DNA of 13,740 bases, from positions 1 to 13,740 of the forward strand of contig JAISTL010000293.1 of the NCBI GenBank assembly GCA_031272615.1, in the 5' to 3' direction. Below are positions 8,214 to 13,740 of this stretch, piece by piece (positions within the stretch are counted from its first letter, which is position 1; every line of letters begins with the position of its first letter). The translations under genes were made by a program, and so were the position numbers. This DNA comes from Methylobacteriaceae bacterium (GTDB taxonomy: Bacteria; Pseudomonadota; Alphaproteobacteria; Rhizobiales; Beijerinckiaceae). The notes under the pieces are model-generated. The model did not search any database. It saw only the letters and a list, made by a program, of their open reading frames with translations, and was not told the origin of the DNA.

Positions 8214-10562
8214 ATGCCTACTTCGTCTTTCAACGATATTGTCCAGAACATTCTTGAGCAGGGGTGGGCCATGCTCGGCCGCCCGAGTTTGCACAACGCC
8301 AATCTGGAACAGTTGAGTGAAGACCTTCTTTCCGGAAAGGGCGAGGCCTCGGGCGTGGCGATGGCCCGGTTGATTCTCGATGCCTGGGAGGCGAGCCCGC
8401 CGGAAAAACGCCTGAAATACCTGGAAAACCTGGCCCATGACTTCGGACCGGACCGTGAGCGGGTGGAAAAGGCCGTCGCCCGCTACAACGAAAACCCCGA
8501 GGAAAAAAGCCTGTGGGCGTTGTATCAGGCTGCGGAGCCGCGCCGGCAGGAACTGTTCCGGCGCTTCAACCTGGCGCCGGGCGGAACCGGCGCCATGGTC
8601 AACATCCGCGCCGAACTGTTGGACTATCTCAAGGAAAAGCCGTTCCTGAAGGCGGTGGATTCAGACCTGATGCATCTCTTCTCCTCGTGGTTCAACCGCG
8701 GTTTCCTGGAGGTGCGCACCCTCAACTGGGACACTCCGGCCAGCGTGCTGGAAAAGCTCATCCGCTATGAGGCCGTGCATCAAATCGGCGGCTGGGACGA
8801 TCTCAGGCGTCGCCTCGAGCCGTCGGACCGCAGGATTTTCGCCTTCTTCCATCCGCGCCTGGCCGATGTGCCGCTGATTTTCGTCGAGGTGGCGCTCACC
8901 AAGGACATCCCCGATGAAATCGTGCCGATTCTTTCAGACAACCGCACCATTCTGCCGGCGCAGGAGGCCACCACCGCGGTGTTCTATTCCATTTCCAACA
9001 CCCAGAAGGGCTTGGCCGGCGTGTCCTTCGGCAACTTCCTCATCAAGCAGGTCGCCGAGGATTTACGCCGGGAACTGCCGAACCTGAAGAATTTCGTCAC
9101 CCTGTCGCCGGCGCCGTCGTTCGCCTCCTGGCTCAAAAAGGAGCGGGCGGCCGAAGTTCCGGCGGTGCTCGGCGGCAAGCTGAAAAAGCAGCTGGAAATT
9201 CTCGACCAGGAAGACTGGGCGACCGACGACAAAAAGAAGGCGGCGGCGCGCAAGGCGCTGCTCCCGGCCGCCGCCGGCTATTACCTGCGCGCCCGCACGC
9301 CGGGGGACCGGCCCATTGACCCGGTGGCGCGCTTCCACCTGAGGAACGGCGCCCGGCTGGAGCGCATCAACTTCCTCGGCAACCCGACGCCGGCGGGCAT
9401 GAAGCAATCCTACGGCATCATGGTGAATTACCTCTATGACCTGGGGGATATCGAGAAGAACCACGAGGCCTTCGCCGTATCCGGCAAGGTTGTCGCCTCC
9501 GGCCCGGTGGCCAAGGCCGCCTCCGGCATCGAAAAATACCCGGCCGGGCGTCGGCAGCGACGCCCGGCCGCAACGACCGTCGCCCGTGTTTCGAAACCAG
9601 TGTTTCAGGAGGCTTCCATGACCATTCTCATCGCCACGTCCTACAAGCCCGTCGAATGGGTCGAACACTTCAAAACCCTGTTTCCTGACCGCAACATCGT
9701 GACATTGGGGGAACCCTTTGACCGGCGCTCCGTGCATTATGCCATCGTCTGGAATCAGCCGGAAGGCAGTCTCTCCGGGCTGCCCAATCTGGCGGCGGTG
9801 TTTTCGGTGGGCGCCGGAATCGACCATATCACGCGGGATTCCCGGCTCCCCGACGTGCCGGTTATCCGCGTCATCAACCCCAATCTGACGGTGCGCATGG
9901 GGGAATATGTGGTTTTGCATTGCCTGAGATATCTGCGCGCCGTTGACTATTTCGCCCAATGCCAGAGGGAGAAACGCTGGGCGTCCAAACCGGGCGCGCC
10001 CTATTCCGGCGATGTGCGCGTCGGCATCATGGGGTACGGCGTTCTCGGCGCCGATGCGGGGGCGAAGCTGAAGATGATCGGCTTCAATGTGGCCGGCTGG
10101 ACCCGCTCCCGCCACGAACCGGTGGAGTGCGTGGCGCTGTTCTCCGGTCATGACGGCCTGGACGCGTTTCTGGCGCGCACCGACATTCTGGTGTGCCTGC
10201 TGCCGCTGACCGAGGAGACCCGCGGCATTCTCAACCTCGAACTGTTCGGCAAACTGGCGAAAGACGGCGTGCTCGGCGGCCCGTTCCTCATCAACTGCGG
10301 CCGCGGGCACTCCCAGGTGGAAGCCGATATCGTCACCGCCCTCGATACCGGCGTGCTGCAGGGCGCGACGCTGGATGTGTTTGAAACCGAGCCGCTGCCG
10401 CAGGACTCGCCGTTGTGGGAGCACCCCAAGGTGACGATCACGCCCCATGTCGCCGCCTTCAGCAGCCGGGAGCACATCAGCAAAAGCATTGCCGAAGGAA
10501 TCCGCCGGATCGAGCGGGGCGAACTCCCGGAGGGGCTGGTCGACATGCGGCGCGGATATTGA
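8214..10562 (+). CDS. Malonyl-CoA decarboxylase fused in frame to a GhrA-type 2-hydroxyacid dehydrogenase
   Basis: One uninterrupted 782-codon frame carries two complete enzymes. Residues 1 to about 437 are malonyl-CoA decarboxylase (malonyl-CoA to acetyl-CoA and CO2). Marks are HPRLADVPLIFVEVAL (213-228), FYSISNTQKGLAGVSFGNFLIK (257-278) with the catalytic-serine region, and FHLRNGARLERINFLGN (374-390), in which His375 aligns with the family's active-site histidine. Residues 469-782 are a D-2-hydroxyacid dehydrogenase. Between them lies a 30-residue Arg/Ala/Pro-rich linker without family resemblance. Ordinary decarboxylases end near residue 435. The ATG at 8214 has AAAGGA 6 bases upstream. 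The frame is visible in the DNA. Whether the cell makes a fusion, or the stop was lost by recent mutation or a sequence error, is open, because the second domain has its own strong start. Confidence 0.82.
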   Translation: MPTSSFNDIVQNILEQGWAMLGRPSLHNANLEQLSEDLLSGKGEASGVAMARLILDAWEASPPEKRLKYLENLAHDFGPDRERVEKAVARYNENPEEKSLWALYQAAEPRRQELFRRFNLAPGGTGAMVNIRAELLDYLKEKPFLKAVDSDLMHLFSSWFNRGFLEVRTLNWDTPASVLEKLIRYEAVHQIGGWDDLRRRLEPSDRRIFAFFHPRLADVPLIFVEVALTKDIPDEIVPILSDNRTILPAQEATTAVFYSISNTQKGLAGVSFGNFLIKQVAEDLRRELPNLKNFVTLSPAPSFASWLKKERAAEVPAVLGGKLKKQLEILDQEDWATDDKKKAAARKALLPAAAGYYLRARTPGDRPIDPVARFHLRNGARLERINFLGNPTPAGMKQSYGIMVNYLYDLGDIEKNHEAFAVSGKVVASGPVAKAASGIEKYPAGRRQRRPAATTVARVSKPVFQEASMTILIATSYKPVEWVEHFKTLFPDRNIVTLGEPFDRRSVHYAIVWNQPEGSLSGLPNLAAVFSVGAGIDHITRDSRLPDVPVIRVINPNLTVRMGEYVVLHCLRYLRAVDYFAQCQREKRWASKPGAPYSGDVRVGIMGYGVLGADAGAKLKMIGFNVAGWTRSRHEPVECVALFSGHDGLDAFLARTDILVCLLPLTEETRGILNLELFGKLAKDGVLGGPFLINCGRGHSQVEADIVTALDTGVLQGATLDVFETEPLPQDSPLWEHPKVTITPHVAAFSSREHISKSIAEGIRRIERGELPEGLVDMRRGY
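9541..9570 (+). repeat. Perfect 12-bp inverted repeat (hairpin) within the fusion linker
   Basis: CGGCCGGGCGTC (9541-9552) and GACGCCCGGCCG (9559-9570) pair perfectly around the 6-base loop GGCAGC. It lies just after the expected end of the decarboxylase and 47 bases before the dehydrogenase ATG. It lacks a T tract. It looks like an intergenic RNA hairpin that is now translated (part of AGRRQRRPAA). Confidence 0.85.
9607..9617 (+). promoter_or_regulatory. Strong internal ribosome-binding site before the GhrA domain
   Basis: AGGAGG (9607-9612) stands 5 bases before the in-frame ATG at 9618. This is the best Shine-Dalgarno match in the window and is placed exactly where a separate ghrA gene would start. 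It argues that the dehydrogenase can be translated on its own. Confidence 0.75.
9618..10562 (+). CDS. ghrA: Glyoxylate/hydroxypyruvate reductase A-type dehydrogenase (internal start of the fused frame)
   Basis: Read from the internal ATG at 9618, this is a full-length 314-residue NAD(P)H-dependent D-2-hydroxyacid dehydrogenase of the GhrA type. Such enzymes reduce glyoxylate to glycolate and hydroxypyruvate to glycerate in the cytoplasm. SVGAGIDH (63-70) is the typical catalytic-domain signature. The Rossmann loop is GIMGYGVLG (136-144). Catalytic residues are Arg229 (NCGRG), Glu258 (FETEPLP) and His277 (TPHVAA), all present. The N-terminus MTILIATSYKP matches the usual beginning of the family, and AGGAGG lies 5 bases upstream. 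It shares its frame and stop with the longer fusion entry, so it is either an independent product, a second product of the same message, or the C-terminal half of a bifunctional protein. Confidence 0.6.
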   Translation: MTILIATSYKPVEWVEHFKTLFPDRNIVTLGEPFDRRSVHYAIVWNQPEGSLSGLPNLAAVFSVGAGIDHITRDSRLPDVPVIRVINPNLTVRMGEYVVLHCLRYLRAVDYFAQCQREKRWASKPGAPYSGDVRVGIMGYGVLGADAGAKLKMIGFNVAGWTRSRHEPVECVALFSGHDGLDAFLARTDILVCLLPLTEETRGILNLELFGKLAKDGVLGGPFLINCGRGHSQVEADIVTALDTGVLQGATLDVFETEPLPQDSPLWEHPKVTITPHVAAFSSREHISKSIAEGIRRIERGELPEGLVDMRRGY

Positions 10563-10583
10563 GGCCGGTCCCCAAGGCGGCGG

Positions 10584-11933
10584 TCACTGCTGCCAGTTGC
10601 GCAGCGCCTCCTCGAAAATACGCTCGCCCTCCGGGCCTTTGTCGAAGGCGATCATGGCGTCCTGGTTGGTGTCGTATTTGATGAAGATGCGGAACCATGA
10701 CAGCCGCTTGAACCGCTCGATATTATCCGGCGGGTTTGTCAGCAGCGCGAAGACAAAGCGGTTGGTGCGCAGCTTGTTGACCGCTCCCTGAAGCTCCATC
10801 TGCGGTTTGTCCTGCCCGGCCATCATGAAGACGGAGGAATGCAGGGTGTCGACAACTCTGGCATTGGGCGACGACAGCCCCGAGAAGCTGAACAGCATGG
10901 TCAGCGCCGCCGGAAGCGACGGATCGCTGATTTTGTTGATCTGGATGTCGAGGGCGAGGTCCGCCTCGGAAAACTGCGCCTTGCCGATGATCACGCTCTC
11001 GGTTTCGCCCTGGGAGTTCTTGCGGTTGTCCAGGCGCCAGACGATGTTGCCGGGGGTGCGCTTGTGATCGTTCGGGGCCGGCAGCGCCAGGGTTTCCACG
11101 ATGAACGCCCGCTGCTCGATGTCACCGGCGTCGGGCGCGGTTTCGGCGGTTTCCGTCACCGGCGGGCCGCCGAGGCGTTCATTGGATTTGGGCGGCAGGC
11201 CGCCGGGCAGCGGCGAACCGGTTCCGCCGCCGATGTCGGTGGAGCTGTTCACCTCGCCGGTAATGACATTGACAGGCTTGATGAAGCCGAAGGGATGCCC
11301 GGTGAGGCGGAGAAACAGCGCCAGGATTGCCACGACGACAATCAGCGACGCCGCCACCGACAACACCACCATCCGCCGTTTCCGGTTGGTGATTTCCTCG
11401 CGGGGCGGCTGCACGGCGATGCGCGGGCGGATATCCTTGGACGTATCGCGTTCCGGCTCCGCTCCCGGCGGCGGTGGATACCCGACCGGATAATCCGCCG
11501 CAGGGAAGGCGGCGGGATAGTCCGCATAAGCCGGTTGTTCCGGCGGATAATAGGGCTGGGGCTCATACGGCTGCGGTTCCGGCGGGTAGGCCTGCGGCTC
11601 CCCGGGGTAACGCGGCGGGTCGTAGGGGGCCGGGGGAACATACCCCGCCGGGTTATCGGCGTAATAGCCCGGCTGAGCGCTGAGCGCGTCGTAGCCCGTT
11701 TGGGGCGCGCTCTCCACATACATCGCCTGATACTGCTGTTCGACGGCCAGAACCGCGTCATCCAGGGCCTGACATTCGCGCAGGATATCGGTTTCCGACA
11801 GCGGCGGCTGGGCGGAGCGCAACTGGGTCAGCAGCGCCGCCTGGACTTTCTCGTAAACCTTCCGGCGGGTTTCCGGGCGCGGATTGGCGATGTTTTCCAA
11901 GGCGCGCACCAGAAGGGGATAATAGTCGGCCAT
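10584..11933 (-). CDS. Conserved membrane-anchored protein of unknown function, next to purA
   Basis: The function is unknown. The 449-residue product has four parts. Residues 1-72 form a conserved helical N-terminus (MADYYPLLVRALENI, RRKVYEKVQAALLTQLR, PPLSETDI), which I recognise from proteins of unknown function in Rhizobiales and related alphaproteobacteria. Residues 79-160 are Pro/Tyr-rich and probably disordered. One transmembrane helix spans about 188-209, directly after NRKRR, predicting N-terminus in. A soluble region, about 270-449, contains a beta-rich domain probably in the periplasm, ending in a LSWFRIFIKYDTNQDAMIAFDKG segment. A Gly/Pro-rich spacer (about 234-262) follows the helix. 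The ATG at 11933 has AAGGG about 10 bases upstream. purA lies 133 bases upstream on the same strand; the fused decarboxylase frame converges, ending 21 bases away. Confidence 0.88.
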   Translation of the reverse strand: MADYYPLLVRALENIANPRPETRRKVYEKVQAALLTQLRSAQPPLSETDILRECQALDDAVLAVEQQYQAMYVESAPQTGYDALSAQPGYYADNPAGYVPPAPYDPPRYPGEPQAYPPEPQPYEPQPYYPPEQPAYADYPAAFPAADYPVGYPPPPGAEPERDTSKDIRPRIAVQPPREEITNRKRRMVVLSVAASLIVVVAILALFLRLTGHPFGFIKPVNVITGEVNSSTDIGGGTGSPLPGGLPPKSNERLGGPPVTETAETAPDAGDIEQRAFIVETLALPAPNDHKRTPGNIVWRLDNRKNSQGETESVIIGKAQFSEADLALDIQINKISDPSLPAALTMLFSFSGLSSPNARVVDTLHSSVFMMAGQDKPQMELQGAVNKLRTNRFVFALLTNPPDNIERFKRLSWFRIFIKYDTNQDAMIAFDKGPEGERIFEEALRNWQQ

Positions 11934-11972
11934 AAACGGTTAACCCTTGTCGTCGTCAACGCGGCGTTCCGG

Positions 11973-12001
11973 AAAAACGATTCGCTCGCGTCGAACGAAC
12001 C
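11973..12001 (-). terminator. Rho-independent terminator-like hairpin after purA
   Basis: On the minus strand a 10-bp stem with two G-U pairs (arms plus 11992-12001 and 11979-11988) closes a 3-base loop. After two further bases it is followed by a five-T run (plus A11973-11977). It lies 66 bases after the purA stop and 40 bases before the next gene's start, so it may end or attenuate purA transcription. TTGATT, 17 bases, TACGGT, just upstream on the minus strand, is a weak promoter candidate for the next gene. Confidence 0.45.
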
Positions 12002-12066
12002 GTACCCCTGATGGGCGCGTCAATCAACGGCTTTTCGCCGCGCTCGACGATACTGTCCGGCGGCTG

Positions 12067-13359
12067 TCAGTCAAACGGATTCTTCACCAGAATCGTGTCG
12101 TCGCGTTCGGGCGAGGTGGAAACCAGCGCCACTTCGGCGTCAATCAGCTTCTCCAGATATTTCACATAGCGCACCGCCTGGGGCGGCAAATCGCTCCACG
12201 AACGGGCGCCGCGGGTCGAGTCGCTCCAGCCTTCGAACTCCTCGTAGATCGGCTCCAGTTCGGCCTGGGCCTCCTGCAGGGCCGGCATGTAATCCAGCTT
12301 GTGCGCGCCGAGTTTGTAACCGACGCCGATGCGGATGGTCTTGAAGCCGTCGAGCACGTCGAGCTTGGTGAGGGCAATGCCTTTGATGCCGCCGGTTCTC
12401 ACCGTCTGGCGCACCAGGGCGGCGTCAAACCAGCCGCAGCGGCGCTTGCGCCCCGTCACCGTGCCGAATTCGTTGCCGCGTTGGCCGATGAGGTCGCCGA
12501 TGTCGTCTTTCAGCTCGGTGGGGAACGGCCCTTCGCCCACCCGGGTGGTATAGGCCTTGACGATGCCGATGACATAACCGACGTCGCCGGGGCCCATGCC
12601 CGAACCCGCCGCCGCCTGCCCCGCCACGGTGTTGGACGAGGTGACGAACGGATAGGTGCCGTGGTCGATATCCAGCAGCGCGCCTTGGGCGCCCTCGAAG
12701 AGAATCTTCTTGCCCATCTTCTGCAGAAGCGACAGCAGCCGCCAGGCCGGTTCCATGTACGGCAGCACCTTCGGCGCGACGGTGGTGAGTTCCTCCAGGA
12801 TGGCCGCGGGGGAGATTTCCTCCAGATTGAGGCCGCGGCGGATGGCGTTGTGATGGGCCAGCAGCCTGTCGATTTTGGCCGGAAGCGTATCGGGGCTCGC
12901 CAGGTCCATCACCCGGACGGCGCGCCGCCCCACCTTGTCCTCGTAGGCCGGGCCGATGCCGCGGCCGGTGGTGCCGATTTTGGTGCCCGAGGCGACTCCG
13001 CTTTCCCTGAGACCATCGAGATCCCGGTGCAGCGACAGAATCAGCGAGGTGTTCTCGGCAATGCGCAGGTTGTCGCGGGAAACCTTGATTCCCTGGCTCT
13101 CCAGCTTGTCGATTTCCCTGACCAGCGCATACGGGTCCAGCACGACGCCGTTGCCGATGACCCCGAGCTTGCCCGGCCGGACCACGCCCGAGGGCAACAG
13201 CGACAGCTTGTAGGTGTTATCGCCGATCACCAGCGTATGGCCGGCGTTGTGCCCGCCCTGGAAGCGCACCACCACATCCGCCTGCTCCGACAGCCAGTCG
13301 ACAATCTTGCCCTTGCCTTCATCGCCCCATTGGGCCCCGACAACCACCACATTACTCAT
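12067..13359 (-). CDS. purA: Adenylosuccinate synthetase
   Basis: This enzyme catalyses the first committed step from IMP to AMP: IMP + aspartate + GTP give adenylosuccinate. It acts in the cytoplasm as a dimer. With the ATG at 13359 the protein has 430 residues, the usual length. Visible motifs are [11 protein letters not shown] (8-18) with catalytic Asp13, QGGHNAGHT (34-42) with catalytic His41, [11 protein letters not shown] (129-139) for IMP binding, [11 protein letters not shown] (302-312), and LTKLDVLDG (330-338) for guanine recognition. GARSWSDLP lies near the C-terminus. Asp13 and His41 have the same numbers as in E. coli. A GTG at 13368 would add three residues, but it sits on top of the GGGG ribosome-binding site, which is well spaced (8 bases) for the [18 protein letters not shown] is also the usual start. 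Confidence 0.97.
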   Translation of the reverse strand: MSNVVVVGAQWGDEGKGKIVDWLSEQADVVVRFQGGHNAGHTLVIGDNTYKLSLLPSGVVRPGKLGVIGNGVVLDPYALVREIDKLESQGIKVSRDNLRIAENTSLILSLHRDLDGLRESGVASGTKIGTTGRGIGPAYEDKVGRRAVRVMDLASPDTLPAKIDRLLAHHNAIRRGLNLEEISPAAILEELTTVAPKVLPYMEPAWRLLSLLQKMGKKILFEGAQGALLDIDHGTYPFVTSSNTVAGQAAAGSGMGPGDVGYVIGIVKAYTTRVGEGPFPTELKDDIGDLIGQRGNEFGTVTGRKRRCGWFDAALVRQTVRTGGIKGIALTKLDVLDGFKTIRIGVGYKLGAHKLDYMPALQEAQAELEPIYEEFEGWSDSTRGARSWSDLPPQAVRYVKYLEKLIDAEVALVSTSPERDDTILVKNPFD

Positions 13360-13368
13360 GTTGGACAC

Positions 13369-13580
13369 CCCAGCTTCACGTGTTCACGCCGCACAAAGCC
13401 GAGTCATACCCTGAAAACCGTTTGAGGGAAACAGCAATGTGGCTGAATAGTAAAAATGTCTGAGGGAGGTTTGGTGGACTTGGTGGACTTGGTGGACGTG
13501 GTGGCGCCGCGTCACACCAACCGGTAGTGCTTGCGGCGGCAAAGCATGTGCCCGGTTGCAGTTCACTGACTCCGCACTAA
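13369..13580. other. Region upstream of purA (promoter side), no convincing gene
   Basis: This stretch should contain the purA promoter on the minus strand. The best candidate is TTTCCC, 17 bases, TATGAC, which is weak. Two very short plus-strand frames exist: an 8-codon one at 13437 preceded by GAGGG, and a 23-codon one at 13456 running through the 9-bp tandem repeat. A 60-codon minus-strand frame (13384-13566) reads HQVHQVHQ through the same repeat. None has homology I recognise, and chance frames are likely. Confidence 0.5.
13471..13506 (+). repeat. 9-bp tandem repeat (TTGGTGGAC), 3 perfect copies plus 1 degenerate
   Basis: TTGGTGGAC occurs head to tail at 13471-13479, 13480-13488 and 13489-13497, followed by GTGGTGGCG (13498-13506). 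The unit is a multiple of three, so it stays open in several frames (LVD repeats on plus, HQV on minus). It is about 110 bases upstream of the purA start. It is a candidate variable-number repeat. Confidence 0.9.
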
Positions 13581-13593
13581 ACCCCGAAGGGGT
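13581..13593. repeat. Mini-palindrome ACCCC-GAA-GGGGT
   Basis: This is a perfect 5-bp stem with a 3-base loop, and the first of four related ACCCC-N3/4-GGGGT elements in this region (others start at 13648, 13668 and 13697). On the minus strand it reads ACCCCTTCGGGGT followed by TTA, resembling a small terminator with a short T stretch. Confidence 0.7.
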
Positions 13594-13607
13594 GACGCTC
13601 TTGATAA

Positions 13608-13627
13608 CCGGGGGTTTCGACCCCCGG
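13608..13627. repeat. Perfect 8-bp hairpin with TTCG loop
   Basis: CCGGGGGT (13608-13615) pairs with ACCCCCGG (13620-13627) around TTCG. It superficially resembles a tRNA T-arm, but the loop has the wrong length and no acceptor or anticodon arms exist around it. It should form a very stable hairpin in RNA from either strand. Confidence 0.8.
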
Positions 13628-13628
13628 C

Positions 13629-13643
13629 CGAGCGGCAGGCTCG
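13629..13643. repeat. Small hairpin CGAGC-GGCAG-GCTCG
   Basis: This perfect 5-bp stem begins one base after the preceding 8-bp hairpin and ends three bases before the large inverted repeat. It would stack into one continuous structured block with its neighbours. Confidence 0.6.
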
Positions 13644-13646
13644 ACC

Positions 13647-13711
13647 AACCCCGTATGGGGTTTCCCTACCCCGTGAGGGGTTACCTCTATAGGGAAACCC
13701 CATACGGGGTT
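13647..13711. repeat. Perfect 22-bp inverted repeat with nested palindromes
   Basis: Arm 13647-13668 is the exact reverse complement of arm 13690-13711, separated by 21 bases. Each arm itself contains a mini-palindrome (ACCCCGTATGGGGT at 13648-13661 and ACCCCATACGGGGT at 13697-13710). The loop holds a third, with CCCC-GTGA-GGGG at 13669-13680. After the right arm the plus strand continues TTGTTC, a poor T tract. This could be a strong terminator or attenuator for a gene to the right (read on minus), a repeat element, or an operator array; the sequence does not decide. Confidence 0.9.
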
Positions 13712-13723
13712 TGTTCAGCCTCA

Positions 13724-13735
13724 CGGACGAGTCCG
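13724..13735. repeat. Edge hairpin CGGA-CGAG-TCCG
   Basis: This short 4-bp hairpin lies at the right edge of the window. CCTCACGG (13719-13726), overlapping its left arm, is perfectly complementary to CCGTGAGG (13671-13678) in the loop of the large inverted repeat, so the two pairings would compete. Confidence 0.45.
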
Positions 13736-13740
13736 CGGGT

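Noticed and set aside
9063..10475. 470-codon minus-strand frame antisense to the fusion gene
   Set aside because: It is a shadow frame opposite two well-conserved enzymes; its composition is typical of antisense GC-rich frames.
13471..13506. CRISPR-like array
   Set aside because: The 9-bp units are contiguous without spacers; this is a simple tandem repeat.
13384..13566. 60-codon minus-strand frame with HQVHQVHQ
   Set aside because: It is produced by the 9-bp repeat, has no clear ribosome-binding site or homology, and overlaps the likely purA promoter.
13530..13650. tRNA-like segment suggested by GGGGGTTTCGACCCCC
   Set aside because: The putative T-loop is not 7 bases, there is no matching acceptor stem, and no anticodon arm is present.
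13700..13740. Hammerhead-ribozyme-like string GGACGAGTCCG at the right edge
   Set aside because: The conserved CUGAUGA and GAAA core elements are absent on both strands; it is just a short hairpin.

Overview
The window is a GC-rich, densely packed chromosomal segment, most probably from an alphaproteobacterium. Three things suggest this. The adenylosuccinate synthetase and aconitase A resemble the alphaproteobacterial forms. A conserved unknown protein beginning MADYYPLL sits directly after purA. A secreted parvulin is followed by a MutT gene. No mobile element, tRNA, rRNA or CRISPR array is visible. Genus cannot be given from the sequence alone.

Layout, left to right. Positions 1-183 are non-coding and lie downstream of acnA. 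acnA (184-2892, minus) is a full-length TCA-cycle aconitase. A 207-base gap carries a plausible acnA promoter and a small palindrome. A compact minus-strand cluster follows, transcribed from right to left: a periplasmic parvulin isomerase (start 5458), then mutT (2 bases later), then a 10-helix EamA/DMT permease (20 bases later). A 197-base divergent region separates it from a plus-strand gene for a cytoplasmic BisC-type molybdopterin reductase (5656-8067). Next comes one uninterrupted 782-codon frame (8214-10562) joining malonyl-CoA decarboxylase to a complete GhrA-type glyoxylate/hydroxypyruvate reductase. Converging on it is a minus-strand membrane-anchored protein of unknown function (10584-11933). 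Upstream of that, past a terminator-like hairpin, is purA (12067-13359). The last 380 bases have no convincing gene but are unusually structured: a 9-bp tandem repeat, four mini-palindromes of the form ACCCC-N3/4-GGGGT, and a perfect 22-bp inverted repeat.

Functionally most genes are housekeeping: TCA cycle, nucleotide-pool sanitation, envelope protein folding, sulfoxide repair or reduction, malonyl-CoA and glyoxylate metabolism, and purine synthesis. The two places that deserve attention are the decarboxylase-reductase junction, where an apparent intergenic region (hairpin plus strong ribosome-binding site) is translated in frame, and the structured stretch upstream of purA.
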